From NCBI GenBank assembly GCA_018873225.1, contig JAEILZ010000002.1:1-64000 (forward strand): a stretch of DNA of 64,000 bases, given 5' to 3'. Below are positions 1 through 10,726 of this stretch, piece after piece. The notes beneath the pieces were generated by a model. It worked only from the letters and a program-made list of their open reading frames with translations. It was not told where the DNA came from and searched no databases. The translations under genes were made by a program, and so were the position numbers. Positions within the stretch are counted from its first letter, which is position 1, and each line of letters starts with the position of its first letter. This stretch comes from [Phialemoniopsis] sp. UDSM-2020. Lineage: Eukaryota; Ascomycota; Sordariomycetes; Thyridiales; Thyridiaceae.

Positions 1-103
1 CCTAACCCTAACCCTAACCCTAACCCTAACCCTAACCCTAACCCTAACCCTAACCCTAACCCTAACCCTAACCCTAACCCTAACCCTAACCCTAACCCTA
101 ACC
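1..103. repeat. Telomere repeat array (CCCTAA)n
   Basis: About 17 uninterrupted copies of CCCTAA read inward from base 1. This is the C-rich strand of the TTAGGG telomere used by most filamentous ascomycetes. The array has no degenerate copies. It passes directly into unique coding sequence at about 103/104, with no subtelomeric satellite or telomere-linked helicase gene between. The window therefore starts at a true chromosome end. Confidence 0.98.
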
Positions 104-691
104 AGTGTTCCGTATAACAAGGCGAATGTTATGCTCTTTGGCGAAACGAATTGTCTTGACGACATCATCAGTATTCGATACGGCTACAGAGTATGAAACG
201 TAGTTGCCCAAGTTGCAAGGTCGGTCCTTAGTGGTAAACGGGTCGCAACTCTGATTGGCAAAGAGGGGAGCCATCACAGAAGACGAAGACTCGGTGCTGC
301 ATTTCCACGAAAGAACACATGCTGGTCAGATGGGTTTCTTCATCGGGGTGCAGGACTCAACTCACTGAATGCTTGAGTATAGCCACTCGTCGCGACGTTT
401 CCCGCACTCGACCTCATCATACGTTTCTCCGTGGCAAGGCAGACCTAGTGGCACAGTCTTGTGCAGGCGACCACCAACAGTACGATTCAACTCGGCCCAA
501 TCGGACATCTGAGGCCAGCAATCATCCCCAGGAAGGCATTTGCAATCGTGCCCTGGGCCTGCAAGCGGAGGTGGAGGTGGCTGCGATAGCTTGGCGGTGA
601 CGACTAGGTCCAGGAGCTGTCCAGCAACAGCCTTGAGCAGCATCAGACGAGATATGTACCAGAACATGAGGAACGTTGAGGGTGGTGGCAT
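104..691 (-). pseudogene. FAD-linked oxidoreductase (berberine-bridge type), truncated by the telomere
   Basis: Minus-strand gene fragment with two exons, about 366-691 and 104-296, separated by a 69-nt GT-AG intron (297-365). Exon 1 has a hydrophobic leader and then the typical N-terminal block of secreted fungal FAD-linked oxidoreductases: a KCLPGDDCWP segment, the GGRL..TVPLG..CH segment and an EWLY ending. Exon 2 continues with an APLF..QSCDPF segment, the NLGNYVSYSV segment and a V.FA..HNIRLVIRNTG segment, which is the start of the FAD-binding PP domain. The next residue should be the conserved His-Asp of that domain, but the DNA turns into TTAGGG repeats right after the RNTG codons. The whole FAD-binding core and C-terminal substrate domain are missing, so no functional enzyme can be made. 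The start may be 691 or the internal Met at 643. Family assignment is from recognised motifs; the truncation is directly visible. Confidence 0.85.
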
Positions 692-1420
692 CTCTCATTC
701 GGGGACGGGAGGTGAGAAAATGATTGCATGTCTCTCCAGTTGGGATTGAGGCCATCACTGTTCATTGATGGGTTTTCTGGTCGTCAATCCTCCCTCGCCT
801 TTTGTAACCAAATCTAGGAAATCCGAGGCCAATCACTTGATCAAGTGGATGCCCTGAGTGTGACCCGCCCGTAGCGTAGTGTGGGCTGGTGCAATTCCTC
901 CGCCCCTGGCTCGTTGCGCACCGCTCCCAGTTGAGGTGGTACGGCACGGCGAGGCAGGTGTTTGAAGGTTATTGCCTCTCAGTAGCTGAATCTGAAAGGC
1001 GGTCTTTTGTGCACTTATCAAGAATCTGAGTATCGATCAATGCAGAGTGAACCATGCATCCCCAATGTATGGTGGGCCTACACACCCTGCAAGTACACCT
1101 GACGGCTTGCACGCTTCTGACGTCCCCGTACTCCTAGATCCTTGCCACTCCTATCTGTACATAATTCTGGTTCTGACTCTCAGCTGTCATAGGGAAGTCT
1201 TTATTCATGGCGAGGCCAAATTCCTGAACGATTCTGAGAGGACGATTCGTAGGGCAGTGGTGGCCGGCTGAACACGGCGGCCCTAACGCGTATCACCCGG
1301 AATGTCCCGTGGTGACAAGTGACACAGTCAGATGCGCGACAAACTTGCTTTTGGGATGCATCATCCGTCTAAAACATGTCAAAAACACCCAGATCATTGA
1401 TGCGTACCCCAGGGATTTAG
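692..1420. other. Intergenic, no gene seen
   Basis: Only short overlapping open frames without recognisable motifs. It holds the putative promoter of the broken oxidoreductase (minus) and of the alpha/beta hydrolase (plus). No repeats or RNA genes were recognised. Confidence 0.5.
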
Positions 1421-2446
1421 ATGACCATCAGTAATAACATACCATCAATGCCTGCTTCGCCGACTCTAGTCTTCGTGCCTGGCGCCTGGCATCGCCCAAG
1501 CTGCTACGATAGGATCATCAAGCCATTGCAGCAGACACACAACCTTCGGTGTATCGCGATCACACTACCCTCGACTAAAGGAGACCGGGAGGCAACGTTC
1601 AAAGATGATCTCGACACTGCTGTGCAGGCCATATCGACTGAGACGGAACAAGGGCGCGACGTCGTGCTTGTCGCGCATTCATATGGCGGGATGGTGGCCA
1701 ACAGTGCTATCAAAGGGCTGTCGCGACCGAGATCAGCCGCTACAGCCAGCTCCTTGTCTACGCCAAGCAACGATACAGATGCTCTTCAACGCGTGTCTGA
1801 CGAAGACAAAGGCCACGTCATAGGTCTCATCCTTATTGCATCGGGCTTCACCTTCTCCGGTCTCTCGTTTATGGACCCATTCCTTGGGCACCCGCCACCT
1901 GCCTGGCGCGTCAACGAGCTCACAGGATTCGCAGAGCTGGTCACCTCGCCGCGTGAATTTTTCTACCACGACCTTTCGAGTGATGACGCAGAATATTGGG
2001 TGTCTCAGCTCACTCCGCAAAGTCTCAAGTCGCTCTTTGAGGGGGGTGAGTACAGTTATGCCGGTTGGCTCGACGTGCCAGCATGGTACATCGGAACAAT
2101 AGAAGACAGGGGACTGCCTATTGTTGTTCAGAGAATACAAGTCGGCATGGCAAGGGCTCGAGGTGCAACCGTGGTGCATAGAGAGTTGCAAACGAGTCAC
2201 TCGCCGTTCTTGAGCCAGCCGGACACTGTCGTTGCCATCATCATGGACGCGGTCAAAGCTATGTCTGGTCAGAAAGAGTCAGCATCACCATCCTCACAGG
2301 TGATCAAGGCAAGAATTCCAGAAGTCAGTATTTGGCAACCTAAATCTTGGTGGAGGTTCGGCCTACCGCTCGGACTTGGCTGGGTCATTGGCTGGGGTAT
2401 CGTTGGATTTGGGTGGTGCAGGAAATTAGTACGATCTGTGTTTTGA
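1421..2446 (+). CDS. Alpha/beta-hydrolase fold protein
   Basis: Intronless 341-residue protein. Residues 15-25 hold the opening beta strand and oxyanion region (LVFVPGAWH). Residues 84-91 hold the nucleophile elbow AHSYGG, with Ser87 as the likely catalytic serine. A late SHSPFL segment near residue 266 is a good candidate for the catalytic histidine. This layout matches the AB_hydrolase_6-like family of small fungal esterases/hydrolases of unknown substrate. The last 30 residues are unusual: a Trp/Gly-rich hydrophobic stretch followed by a basic end, which looks like a C-terminal membrane anchor. No signal peptide is evident. It is the first complete gene from the telomere and stands alone, convergent with the asparaginase. 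The substrate cannot be inferred. Confidence 0.85.
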   Translation: MTISNNIPSMPASPTLVFVPGAWHRPSCYDRIIKPLQQTHNLRCIAITLPSTKGDREATFKDDLDTAVQAISTETEQGRDVVLVAHSYGGMVANSAIKGLSRPRSAATASSLSTPSNDTDALQRVSDEDKGHVIGLILIASGFTFSGLSFMDPFLGHPPPAWRVNELTGFAELVTSPREFFYHDLSSDDAEYWVSQLTPQSLKSLFEGGEYSYAGWLDVPAWYIGTIEDRGLPIVVQRIQVGMARARGATVVHRELQTSHSPFLSQPDTVVAIIMDAVKAMSGQKESASPSSQVIKARIPEVSIWQPKSWWRFGLPLGLGWVIGWGIVGFGWCRKLVRSVF

Positions 2447-2855
2447 AATGCTAGAGTTGAAAGTTGTATGATAGATAGATGATGATAACTCCTCTCTGAT
2501 GTAACTCCTCTCCAGTGTAAGAAATAGCGAGATCAGATGCTCCTTATACCACTTCATAGTCTTCAGCCGCCTGAGTTTATCAACAGACCAATTGAGATGC
2601 AACTACGTGTAACCCCTGCGGCGCACACAACGCTTAAGGCAGACCACGCAGGTGATCTTCTGGACGTTTACATTTTTAACCTGGTTGAAGGGTTGCTAAG
2701 CTCTCAATGGGCTTTATGTGCGCATGAGGTGGCCTGCTACCAATGTCATCCAGATTTGATTTGCATAGAATACAAAGTCACTTCGCACTCATGACATAGT
2801 GATTAGAATGTATAAGATGATCATTGAAATTGAGAAACAAAGCCTTCGCCTATGT
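2447..2855. other. Convergent intergenic region
   Basis: Lies between the 3' ends of the hydrolase and asparaginase genes. No conserved coding signal; presumably holds both polyadenylation regions. Confidence 0.5.
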
Positions 2856-3950
2856 CTATGAATCAAACTCAAAAGTCGACTTGAATTGTGTCGCGTTGAA
2901 TTTGGCATTGATGCCCAGCTGTAACAGGATCCGTGTCTTTTGGGGATTGAGGAAGCCACCAGCGTAGTAGTAGGTGTTTGACGTGTCAGGCTCCACATAT
3001 CCATCCATCGTACGGCGAGAGTCTACAATGTGCGTGCCATTGTTGACCGAGAGCTCTTTCAAAACGGCTCGGCCGGACTCGGTCCATCCACCGGCCCCCA
3101 TGCCGGCCATGACTAAGCCTTTCGCTCCCGATTTGACGGCAGCTGCAGCAAGATCAGAGTTGAGGGCCTGGTATCCGTAGAGAATGTCGACCTGGGGCAG
3201 CACCGTCTCGGCAGTGATGTTGAAGAGCTGCTTGCCGATTGGCCAGACTGGCGGGAAGTAGAATATGGGCTTGATATCAATCAAGACACCGAGAAATCCC
3301 ATCTCATACGCCTTGAAAGTGTCAGGCGCGTTTGCATTCGTCTTCGTAACATACCACGCGCTTGCGATCCTGTCGTTCAGGACAACCATGGTGCCCCTTC
3401 CTTTGGCTGACGGGGCTGCCGCTACTGTCACAGCAGATAGAAGATTGATGGGTCCGTCGGCACTGAGTGCGGTTGCGGGCCGCATAGCCCCAGTGACCAC
3501 AACTGGCTTGTCGCTGTGGACAGTCAAGTCAAGGAAGAAAGCCGACTCCTCAAGCGTGTCTGTGCCATGCGTAACAACAACACCTTGACAATACGGGCTA
3601 TCAAGCTCGGCTTGAATCTGGCTGGTGAGATTCACCAAGATGGACGGAGTGATCATGCCGGAGTCGAGGTTCGCGATCTGAATACCCTTGACATTTGAGA
3701 CGTTCCATAGCTCTGGGACTGCTTTGATCAAGATATCAACACCGAGCGCGCCGGATTGATATCCGGTCGTTTGGGTTATATCGGCAGCACTGCCTGCGAT
3801 GGTGCCACCAGTTGCAAAGATAGTGATGTTGGGCAGGCTGGCATTGTAGGGCGTTGTATCCCGAGTTGCGAGCTGCGGCACGTGCGGATAAAAAGGTACA
3901 GCGGCTGCAAGCCCGAGTGGCAGTGCAAACAGAGTCCGGATGAGAAACAT
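2856..3950 (-). CDS. Secreted L-asparaginase (type II)
   Basis: Intronless 364-residue protein that should convert L-asparagine to aspartate and ammonia outside the cell or in the wall. Residues 1-17 form a signal peptide. The first catalytic motif, ATGGTIAG, lies at about residues 46-53 and carries the nucleophilic threonine. The second, VVTHGTDTLEE, lies at about 125-135 and carries the Thr-Asp pair. A TGAMRP segment follows as in bacterial and fungal type II enzymes. Many N-x-S/T sequons fit secretion. Length is normal for the family. The start at 3950 is the only Met in front of the signal peptide, and a TATA-like box lies about 120 bp upstream. It probably serves nitrogen scavenging. Confidence 0.95.
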   Translation of the reverse strand: MFLIRTLFALPLGLAAAVPFYPHVPQLATRDTTPYNASLPNITIFATGGTIAGSAADITQTTGYQSGALGVDILIKAVPELWNVSNVKGIQIANLDSGMITPSILVNLTSQIQAELDSPYCQGVVVTHGTDTLEESAFFLDLTVHSDKPVVVTGAMRPATALSADGPINLLSAVTVAAAPSAKGRGTMVVLNDRIASAWYVTKTNANAPDTFKAYEMGFLGVLIDIKPIFYFPPVWPIGKQLFNITAETVLPQVDILYGYQALNSDLAAAAVKSGAKGLVMAGMGAGGWTESGRAVLKELSVNNGTHIVDSRRTMDGYVEPDTSNTYYYAGGFLNPQKTRILLQLGINAKFNATQFKSTFEFDS

Positions 3951-4851
3951 CTTGACAGCGGCGATTGTCTCAACAGCGAAGGAAGCTAACTGCGCTTGCT
4001 TGTAGAAGGCACGACTGGGTTGCTACACCAAACGTTCAAAGGGTTCGTTGGCGAGCAGGAGCCATGTCCTTTATATGCATTTCGCTATCTGGGACACTGT
4101 TCCCAAAGCATCGACCCCGGTACGGGCTAGCAGGAGGATGGGCCCTGGAAGAGTAGTAATCGCGCATATTCAACAAACTCAACACAGGGAAGTGGGACTC
4201 GTCCTGCCAACCCCAGACGGCATTTGCATAGGCGGAAGCGCACTCATTCCTGAGCCCCCGTCGTATCTGGGGAGCCCGGCACTCTGTGCGACTCGTGTCG
4301 GCCACTACGATGCATCATCGGCCGCTAGAGCAAGTCGCCGATAAGGATCTTCGTCATCATGGTTGTCAACTGTTAAACCGATAAGAGAGTGCGTCATTTG
4401 GGGTGAATGGAGCTCGCCTCGGGTGAGGAGAGGATATTTGCTAAGATTTCAAATCGTATTATGAGTTGCTTCTGCCCAAGTGGACTGGAAATCTCACCGT
4501 GAAGTACAGAGATAACAGCAATAAATCGCTATCTTCGTATCTCTTAGTTCACGGAATGGGGTGGAGGTTGTGAGTGGGTGGTGGGTTCCCGCTAAAAGGG
4601 AGGCTTGGAAGGATAAACAGCGCCGAGACGAGGGCTTCTCGGCCAACTGGGTCTGGTCGGCCTAAAATCTCGGCCAGCGTTCGCCTGGCGTCCTTCACAT
4701 CTCACGTGCACTGCAACCAACATGTGCGGGCCACTATCCTTCGCCCCGCAGCACATCCCCGCACAAGAAACCTTGCACTCTTGACAACTCAAGGAATAAG
4801 CGATAATAAGCCACCACCCTCTTGTCGTGGCACTAAAGCGATCCGGGTAGC
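3951..4851. other. Divergent intergenic region
   Basis: About 900 bp between the asparaginase (minus) and the AlaX gene (plus). No convincing gene. Holds the asparaginase TATA-like box. Confidence 0.5.
4069..4076 (-). promoter_or_regulatory. TATA-like box of the asparaginase gene
   Basis: Minus strand reads ATATAAAG, about 120 bp upstream of the asparaginase ATG. The position and sequence fit a fungal TATA element; this is inference from sequence only. Confidence 0.45.
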
Positions 4852-6312
4852 ATGGGCTCTGGGATGGATAAGCGCGGGCAGGTAGTTGGGGCTCTCGCGT
4901 GTCAACGCAATTCCTATCTACGCACCCTCGAGGCTGAAGTTGTTGCTTGTGAGAGAGTCTCTGCTTCGGGCCCTGCACCAAAGGTGATTTCTTCGAGCGA
5001 GAGAAGTGCGAATAAGTCAAAAGATTCTTCCGGTTCACCCAAGGACAAGCATGAGGAACATTGGCTCATCGAATTTGAGGACTCTGTTTTATTCCCTGAA
5101 GGCAAGGATTCCAGTTCCTCTGTCCAAGTTGGTCTTCTGACGGAACTCAAAAACAGGTGGAGGCCAACCATGCGACCATGGAACAATAACCTTGTTGTCG
5201 GATACCAACGCAGCACCCATAACTATCAAGCGCGTTGAGAGAGTTGGACTGAGGTGTGTTTACCACTCGCCCCGGCCGTTGGCGCCAGGCGATCGCGTGC
5301 TCCAAGAAGTTGATTTCCAACGGCGCTGGGATCACATGCAACAGCATACCGGACAACATCTTCTCTCTGCTGTCTTGAGCTCACATCAAAACCTCGATAC
5401 GGTAGGATGGGGCATGGGTATCAATGGGAGTCTGAGTTACGTCGACCTCGTCCGCAAACCTTCCCAGGATCAAATTGCAGCCGTTCAGTCGAAATGCAAT
5501 GAAATCGTTCGAAACAGCCTTTCGATCACTGTGGAAACCCCTCAAGATGCGAATCTTGACAAGATGCCGGATGACTATGATCAAAGTGCAGGACAAATTC
5601 GGGTTATTTGTATCGCAGAGCTCGACCGAAATACGTGAGTTTGTTTTGTTCCAAGTCGTCATTCGAGGGCTAATATGTGATTGGCAGTTGCTGTGGTACT
5701 CATCTATCGACTACAGCGCACATCGCTCTCATTCTCATCCACCATGGGGAGACGGTTCACGGCACCAATTCCCGTTTGTACTTTTCCGCTGGCGACCGAG
5801 CCATCAATCTTGCCACCAGTTCCATTAGCACAATGGGATCCGTTGCAAAAGTTTTACAAACTAGAAATTCTCCAGATGATATCCTACAAGGCGTAAAAAG
5901 TGCTCGAGACCTCTCGGCAGACCTCAGGAAGAGAGAAAAGAAGCTCCTGGCGGACATCGCAGCTCTGGAAGCTGATGTTGCCAAAGCTAAGCTGCAAAGT
6001 GGGCGAGGCGTATGGGTACATCGAGACGACGGTACCCCTGAATTTGTCAAGTCGTTTTTGATATGTATGAAGTCCGTATTGTCGCAACAGTCCGGTGCTG
6101 TGGTTGTAGCAACGGGTAATGATGGACAAGCCGGTCAAATAGCTGTGCTTGGAGACAAGAAGTCCGTCGACGGTCTTGTCTCAAAAATCAAAGAAGTCAT
6201 AGTGGGAGTCAAGGGAGGTGGCGTAGGCGATAAGTGGCAAGGAAAAGTACTTGCGTGGGAGAAAGGAACCTTGCAAGCCTTGGAGACATTGACAAACGGC
6301 TTCTCAGTCTGA
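4852..6312 (+). CDS. AlaX-type alanyl-tRNA editing protein
   Basis: Exons 4852-5101, 5157-5634 and 5688-6312 give 450 residues. The protein is a freestanding relative of the alanyl-tRNA synthetase editing domain, which removes serine or glycine wrongly attached to tRNA-Ala. Evidence: the FPEGGGQPCDHG segment (residues 81-92), the zinc-binding HTGQH (147-151) and the second zinc motif CCGTH (244-248). Fungal members use CCGTH where bacteria have CGGTH. A C-terminal charged coiled-coil segment and a DHHA1-like region follow. The first intron is GC-AG: it is needed to rebuild GGGQP and has a CTGAC branch site. The second is ordinary GT-AG. Length is typical of fungal homologues (Aarsd1-like). 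An upstream in-frame start is not evident. Confidence 0.92.
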
Positions 6313-6670
6313 CCAGGAGCTAAGCGTGTATAGATCTTTCGGCCAACATGCCTTTAATAAAAACTTGATATGCTCGGATTTCATTGGTATTGATTTTCTC
6401 TGTGCCTGGGCCGTACGCTCCAAGTCATCACTGGGTGCGGCCTCTTCTGACCGCTGGCATAAAGCTTAGTAACTCTATGCTTGGTACAGCATCTTGTATC
6501 CTGTCTGGATGGCCTGTGATTGGGCCAACTAGTTGAAGATCGAGACCCATCAAGATCCCCGCTCAAGATTTCCGAGAAGTCTGGCTTCCCCGCATCCCTG
6601 AGAATTTGTTACCCACCGTTCATCTTCTTGCTGTAACGGCCATCACCAGCTAGCTCATATTCAGTTCAAA
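6313..6670. other. Intergenic, promoter of the NmrA-like gene
   Basis: Tandem plus-strand spacing of 358 bp. No gene or recognisable element. Confidence 0.45.
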
Positions 6671-7785
6671 ATGAAAGTCGCAATTGTTGGGGCTACGGGA
6701 GAGACGGGAAGATCTGTCGTAGATGGGCTTCTGAAGTCCGATACATCTTTCGTAAGTTTGCCTGCATTGCACTCGGTAGCCCAGGGTCTGCTGACATATT
6801 CGCAGGATATCACGGCGCTGATTCGGCCCTCGTCTGTACAAAAGCCAGGAACCCGTGATCTCAGTGGATGTGGCGTTCAGATTATCCCTATAGACCTCCA
6901 AGGTCCACAGGAGGCACTCATCAAAGCTTTGACGGGAATAGACGTGGTAATCTCTTGCATCCACTTCCAGTCCCTTTCTGATGAGATACCGCTATCGAAT
7001 GCTGCCAAATCGGCCAACGTCAAACGCTATGTGCCCTGCTTCTTCGCTACCGTTGCACCTCGTGGTGTCATGTACTTGCGCGATGTGGTGAGTCTTTATC
7101 ACAACGCAGTCAAAGAGTCATTTGATGCTAATGAACACATGTAGAAAGAGGACATTCTTAACCATATTCAACGGATCTATCTGCCCTACACTGTGATAGA
7201 TGTTGGTTGGTGGTATCAGATTGCACTACCGAGGATTCCCTCTGGTCGCTTCGACTATGCTCTGGCTTCCCCAAGGAATACCTTCTTCGACGATGGAAAG
7301 GTCCATTCCTCGATGACAGATATCCGTGATATTGGCCTCTATGTGGCCAAAATTATTGCTGATCCGCAGACTCTCAATCGGAAGGTTTTCGCATTTACCG
7401 AGGCCAAGACACAGACTGAGATATTTGAGCTTGTTGAGAAAATCAGTGGGGAGAAACCCGAAAAAATCAAGGTAAATTCAAAGGGCGAAGCTGTATTAGA
7501 TCAAGGGAACACAGAAACTAATTAGTCTTTCTTTCAAAGACATCGAAGGTGGAAGTTCAGTCCGTACTCGAGGACCTCCGAAAGACGAACACAGTAGACC
7601 GGAAACGTGCCGAGTACGAGTACTTCAACTCTTGGGGTATTCGTGGGGACAACACTGCAGAGCACGCCAGATACTTAGGATATCTGGTAGCCGAAGATCT
7701 GTACCCACAGTTGAAGGGTCGCAGTCTTACAACTTATGTTCAGGAGATCATCGCGGGAGAAGCCAAGAAGGTCTATAGCGGATGA
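6671..7785 (+). CDS. NmrA/isoflavone-reductase-like NAD(P)-binding protein
   Basis: Exons 6671-6751, 6806-7087, 7145-7471 and 7540-7785 give 311 residues. The N-terminus MKVAIVGATGETGRS is the glycine-rich GxxGxxG dinucleotide-binding loop of the atypical short-chain dehydrogenases. A VVISCIH segment, a KRYVPCFF segment and a YTVIDVGWWYQ segment follow as in the NmrA/PCBER group. Family members are either redox-sensing regulators without activity or reductases of aromatic secondary metabolites. The sequence alone does not tell which applies here. All three introns have standard GT-AG ends; the first is 54 nt and in frame, so it can be missed if only open frames are considered. No obvious partner genes. 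Confidence 0.88.
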
Positions 7786-7960
7786 TGCGATGGAAACGGG
7801 TCCAGGCTTGCAGTAGAGCATCGAGTCAGATCATTTGATTTGCCATCCGGGCAGAGGTTGACTATCTCTAGTCTTTCTATAGTGATTGCAGACATCGCTA
7901 AATTAAAAATGCCGTTACTTGACTCAAAACCAAGACTCTTGACTTTCCACGCCAGATCGC

Positions 7961-10024
7961 TCACCACCTGCCAAGGAATGATTAGCACGGTCATGAAGAT
8001 CATCTAAGAGGGCAGGGAAACTTACGAGAACACCTCGGAATGTAAGTAGACTTCTTTCGCGCCTCCTTTCGACGAGATTATGCGCATTTGTGCAGCCGCA
8101 GCTTCGTCTTCAATTTGTTCAAGAACACCAGCGGGGCCACAAGCCGCAATGCCGAGTGCGACCCCGGATATCAACGACTCTTCCCTGACGATGGCCGAGA
8201 TGTCTGGACGACCTTGTACTACCTGTATTGGGATACCGGACGAGACGCTTGTTGAGCTTTCATCCTTGACATTGGCTACACCTCTCTCCACATTCGAAGA
8301 CTCAGCCGAGAGAGCTCCAGAAGCAGCAGTTTCGTATATGCTGATACTTATTTCGTCCTTAGGAAATAAGTTGATGCTATGCGTTCTTATGAACTCAGCC
8401 AATGCCTCTTTGTACCAGGCCGCTAGCTGGCAATCTCGGGTTGCGATGATGACTCTCATCTTACAATGGGACACTTTGCTCTCCTGTGGAGTCACCAGCT
8501 GGCTTTGACTGAAGAGCAGATACTCCATCACTAGAGGTAGAGAGATACCAGCTCCAGACCCGCAAGCAATGATGAGACTGCGATCGTAACGGTGAAGTGG
8601 TTTACCCTTGAAACCGCCGTACGGCCCGTCTAGAAGCACTGGTACCGTGTACCTTGGAGTGCTCGTCGCCGCCTTTGCAAGACGCCCGGTAAGGCCCCTT
8701 CGGGGGTGAACATAAAATTCAAGCTTGGAAATCCCGGCGTCCTTGGAAGCGTTGGGTATGCTGCATATCGTAAATGGATGTGCCGTAAAGGCATGGGCCC
8801 CGAACGTCACAAATCGTAAAAAGAAATGTTGTCCTGGCCTCCATCGACTATCGATAGGCACCGTAATACGCATGGCCGAGTCGGAGACCATCTCAAATGT
8901 GGCCCGTTGGAAAATTCCAAACTCGAAATACGTCCTGATCTGAGGATAGAGGAAGTGAGCTGCGTACAGGACGCCGGTGGCGATGAAGTAATCCCATGAT
9001 GACAGTCGGAAGTCGCAGTGAATGAAGAAGAAAACGACAAACACCAGGGCTGATACGTAGTGTGTTGCTTTGAAAAACTCGTAGTATCGATTTCTAGACA
9101 ACACTGGTCAGCTCTGGGGTGTTTCGAACTATCCTGTCGTGACATACCGCAACCATGGCAAGGATGCAAATTGGAGATAGGCTTGTGCTATGATCGCAAC
9201 CACCCCGGTCCAGTATACGACACTAGTTTGCCATGCATGGACCATGTCGCCCTTCCAAATATGAAACACGATAAAAGGAAACGTGTGGATGAGTGCCAAC
9301 GCAAACATCGCCCAGCCGATCCAGTTATGGAACACGATCAGCCGTTCGTGTGATACGCCCGTCAACGATCCAATGATGTTGGCCTTGGTTGGTAGAATGA
9401 TCATGAAAGGTAGGCATGCAAGCGACATCCATCCAGTACGGGTAGCTAGAGGCGGTGAATTGCCGTAGCTGAGCTTCGTAGTGTTAGGCCAGTAATACGG
9501 TTGGGGACCGAGGGACATTGCTGGAACGAGAGAGTCAGTAAGATCGACCTACTTCGAAGTAGAGATGCAGTCAACTACCTGCGAAGAATACGACGCCGGC
9601 GGTGAGTAATAGACAGACACCAAGAGACGAAGATCGCCACCGCAACTGTCTAAGTTTGTAGTGTCTGTAAGCGAGAAAACGGGCAGAGCTCATCATCTTT
9701 TGATACCATGAGGTATTTCGAAATGCTCTAGGGACCAGTCTCGACGTCCAGTAGACCACGGAGCAAAAGATGATGACGGCCATAAAGAAGTATATGGTAC
9801 TGAGTCCATAGACCCAGTCTGCTGCGTACCTGTGGCCATTGAGGTCAAAGTTAAAAGGTGATTCTTGACTCAAAAGGGGGCTTGGTATGCTGCACGTACC
9901 AATAGCGGAAGCGGCCGCTGCGATACGCGCATTGCTCTGATGTGAGCTTGCAGGTATCTGCTCGAGATGAATGAAGCATGACTGGCGAGTCCAGCCATGG
10001 TGTACCGCTCTGTCCCATGTCCAT
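7961..10024 (-). CDS. Ferric/cupric reductase, plasma membrane (FRE family)
   Basis: Five exons on the minus strand: 9900-10024, 9579-9829, 9148-9520, 8026-9093 and a 7-nt last exon 7961-7967; 607 residues. It should reduce extracellular ferric or cupric ions with cytosolic NADPH via FAD and two haems. Four haem-ligand histidines are in place as two H-x13-H pairs (His190/His204 and His261/His275). Then come HPFTICSIP (FAD binding) and GSGAGISLPL (NADPH binding). The N-terminal extracellular part has the CAYRSGRFRYW segment usual in this group. The last exon adds only Trp and stop, giving the family-typical FSW end; without it the protein would end at Ser. It is divergent from a Ctr copper transporter, which argues for copper reduction coupled to uptake. 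Confidence 0.93.
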
Positions 10025-10206
10025 GATGATGGTCCTTTGGCTTCTGGCTCAAGGGAAATTCGTCGTGGTATCGTAGTGGAAAGGAATCAGCCCTCACAGA
10101 GCACGTCAAAAGGTCCTCCAGCACAATTCGAGCTGCCAGATCACAGGAGAGACATGGTGTTCCATTTTATGAAGAACCGGCCATCGACAGGAGAGCTGGC
10201 CGACTG

Positions 10207-10214
10207 TGAGCAAG
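10207..10214 (-). promoter_or_regulatory. Candidate copper-response element 1
   Basis: Minus strand CTTGCTCA, seven of eight bases matching the yeast Mac1 site. Closer to the reductase start (about 185 bp). Confidence 0.35.
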
Positions 10215-10394
10215 TAACAACGAACCTTCAAATTCCATCCCCACAAACAGACTCGGTGGCAACCAATTTTATTCCCAGTAGGGTGGGAGCCACGCCGGAG
10301 GACTTGCCATTTGGGACTGATTTAGAATTGCAAGCACTGCGTTTCATTCGTGTGATTCTAGCCGGTATGGTCTGTACCCCTGCTTGAGTCAATA

Positions 10395-10402
10395 TGAGCA
10401 AG
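10395..10402 (-). promoter_or_regulatory. Candidate copper-response element 2
   Basis: Second exact copy of CTTGCTCA on the minus strand, about 325 bp upstream of the copper transporter start. Confidence 0.35.
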
Positions 10403-10726
10403 TTTCTCTCACAAGGGGGCCCACAATGCCGTGCTATGACACTTGTTGGGAGTGAGTGGAGTTGGAGAATGTGCTCATCAGGGTTTTAATGCTTCAGACG
10501 TGTTGGAAACTCGTTGCCATTGGACTGTGGTCAGCAAGTAGCAAAGCTAGATCAGTTTTCGTCGGTCGGGCCGTTGTGAATATATGGGCGCGGTCACCCC
10601 AGGCCACGGCCTGGTCAGTCAATCACTCGGTCAAGCATACCAAGTTTGCAAGGCAATCGCGGAAGACGAAAAAGAAATATCATCTCATTACTCACGTACT
10701 ATCATCAAGAAAATAGTACAGTCGTC

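Larger units (their letters stand above)
10025..10726. promoter_or_regulatory. Shared divergent promoter of the reductase and the copper transporter
   Basis: 702 bp between two divergent genes of one uptake route. It holds two exact copies of TGAGCAAG (10207-10214 and 10395-10402). Their complement, CTTGCTCA, differs by one base from TTTGCTCA, the element of the yeast copper sensor Mac1. The link to copper control is inference. Confidence 0.5.

Noticed and set aside
1..1420. Telomere-linked RecQ helicase gene
   Set aside because: No helicase motifs in any frame; the coding remnant here is an oxidoreductase.
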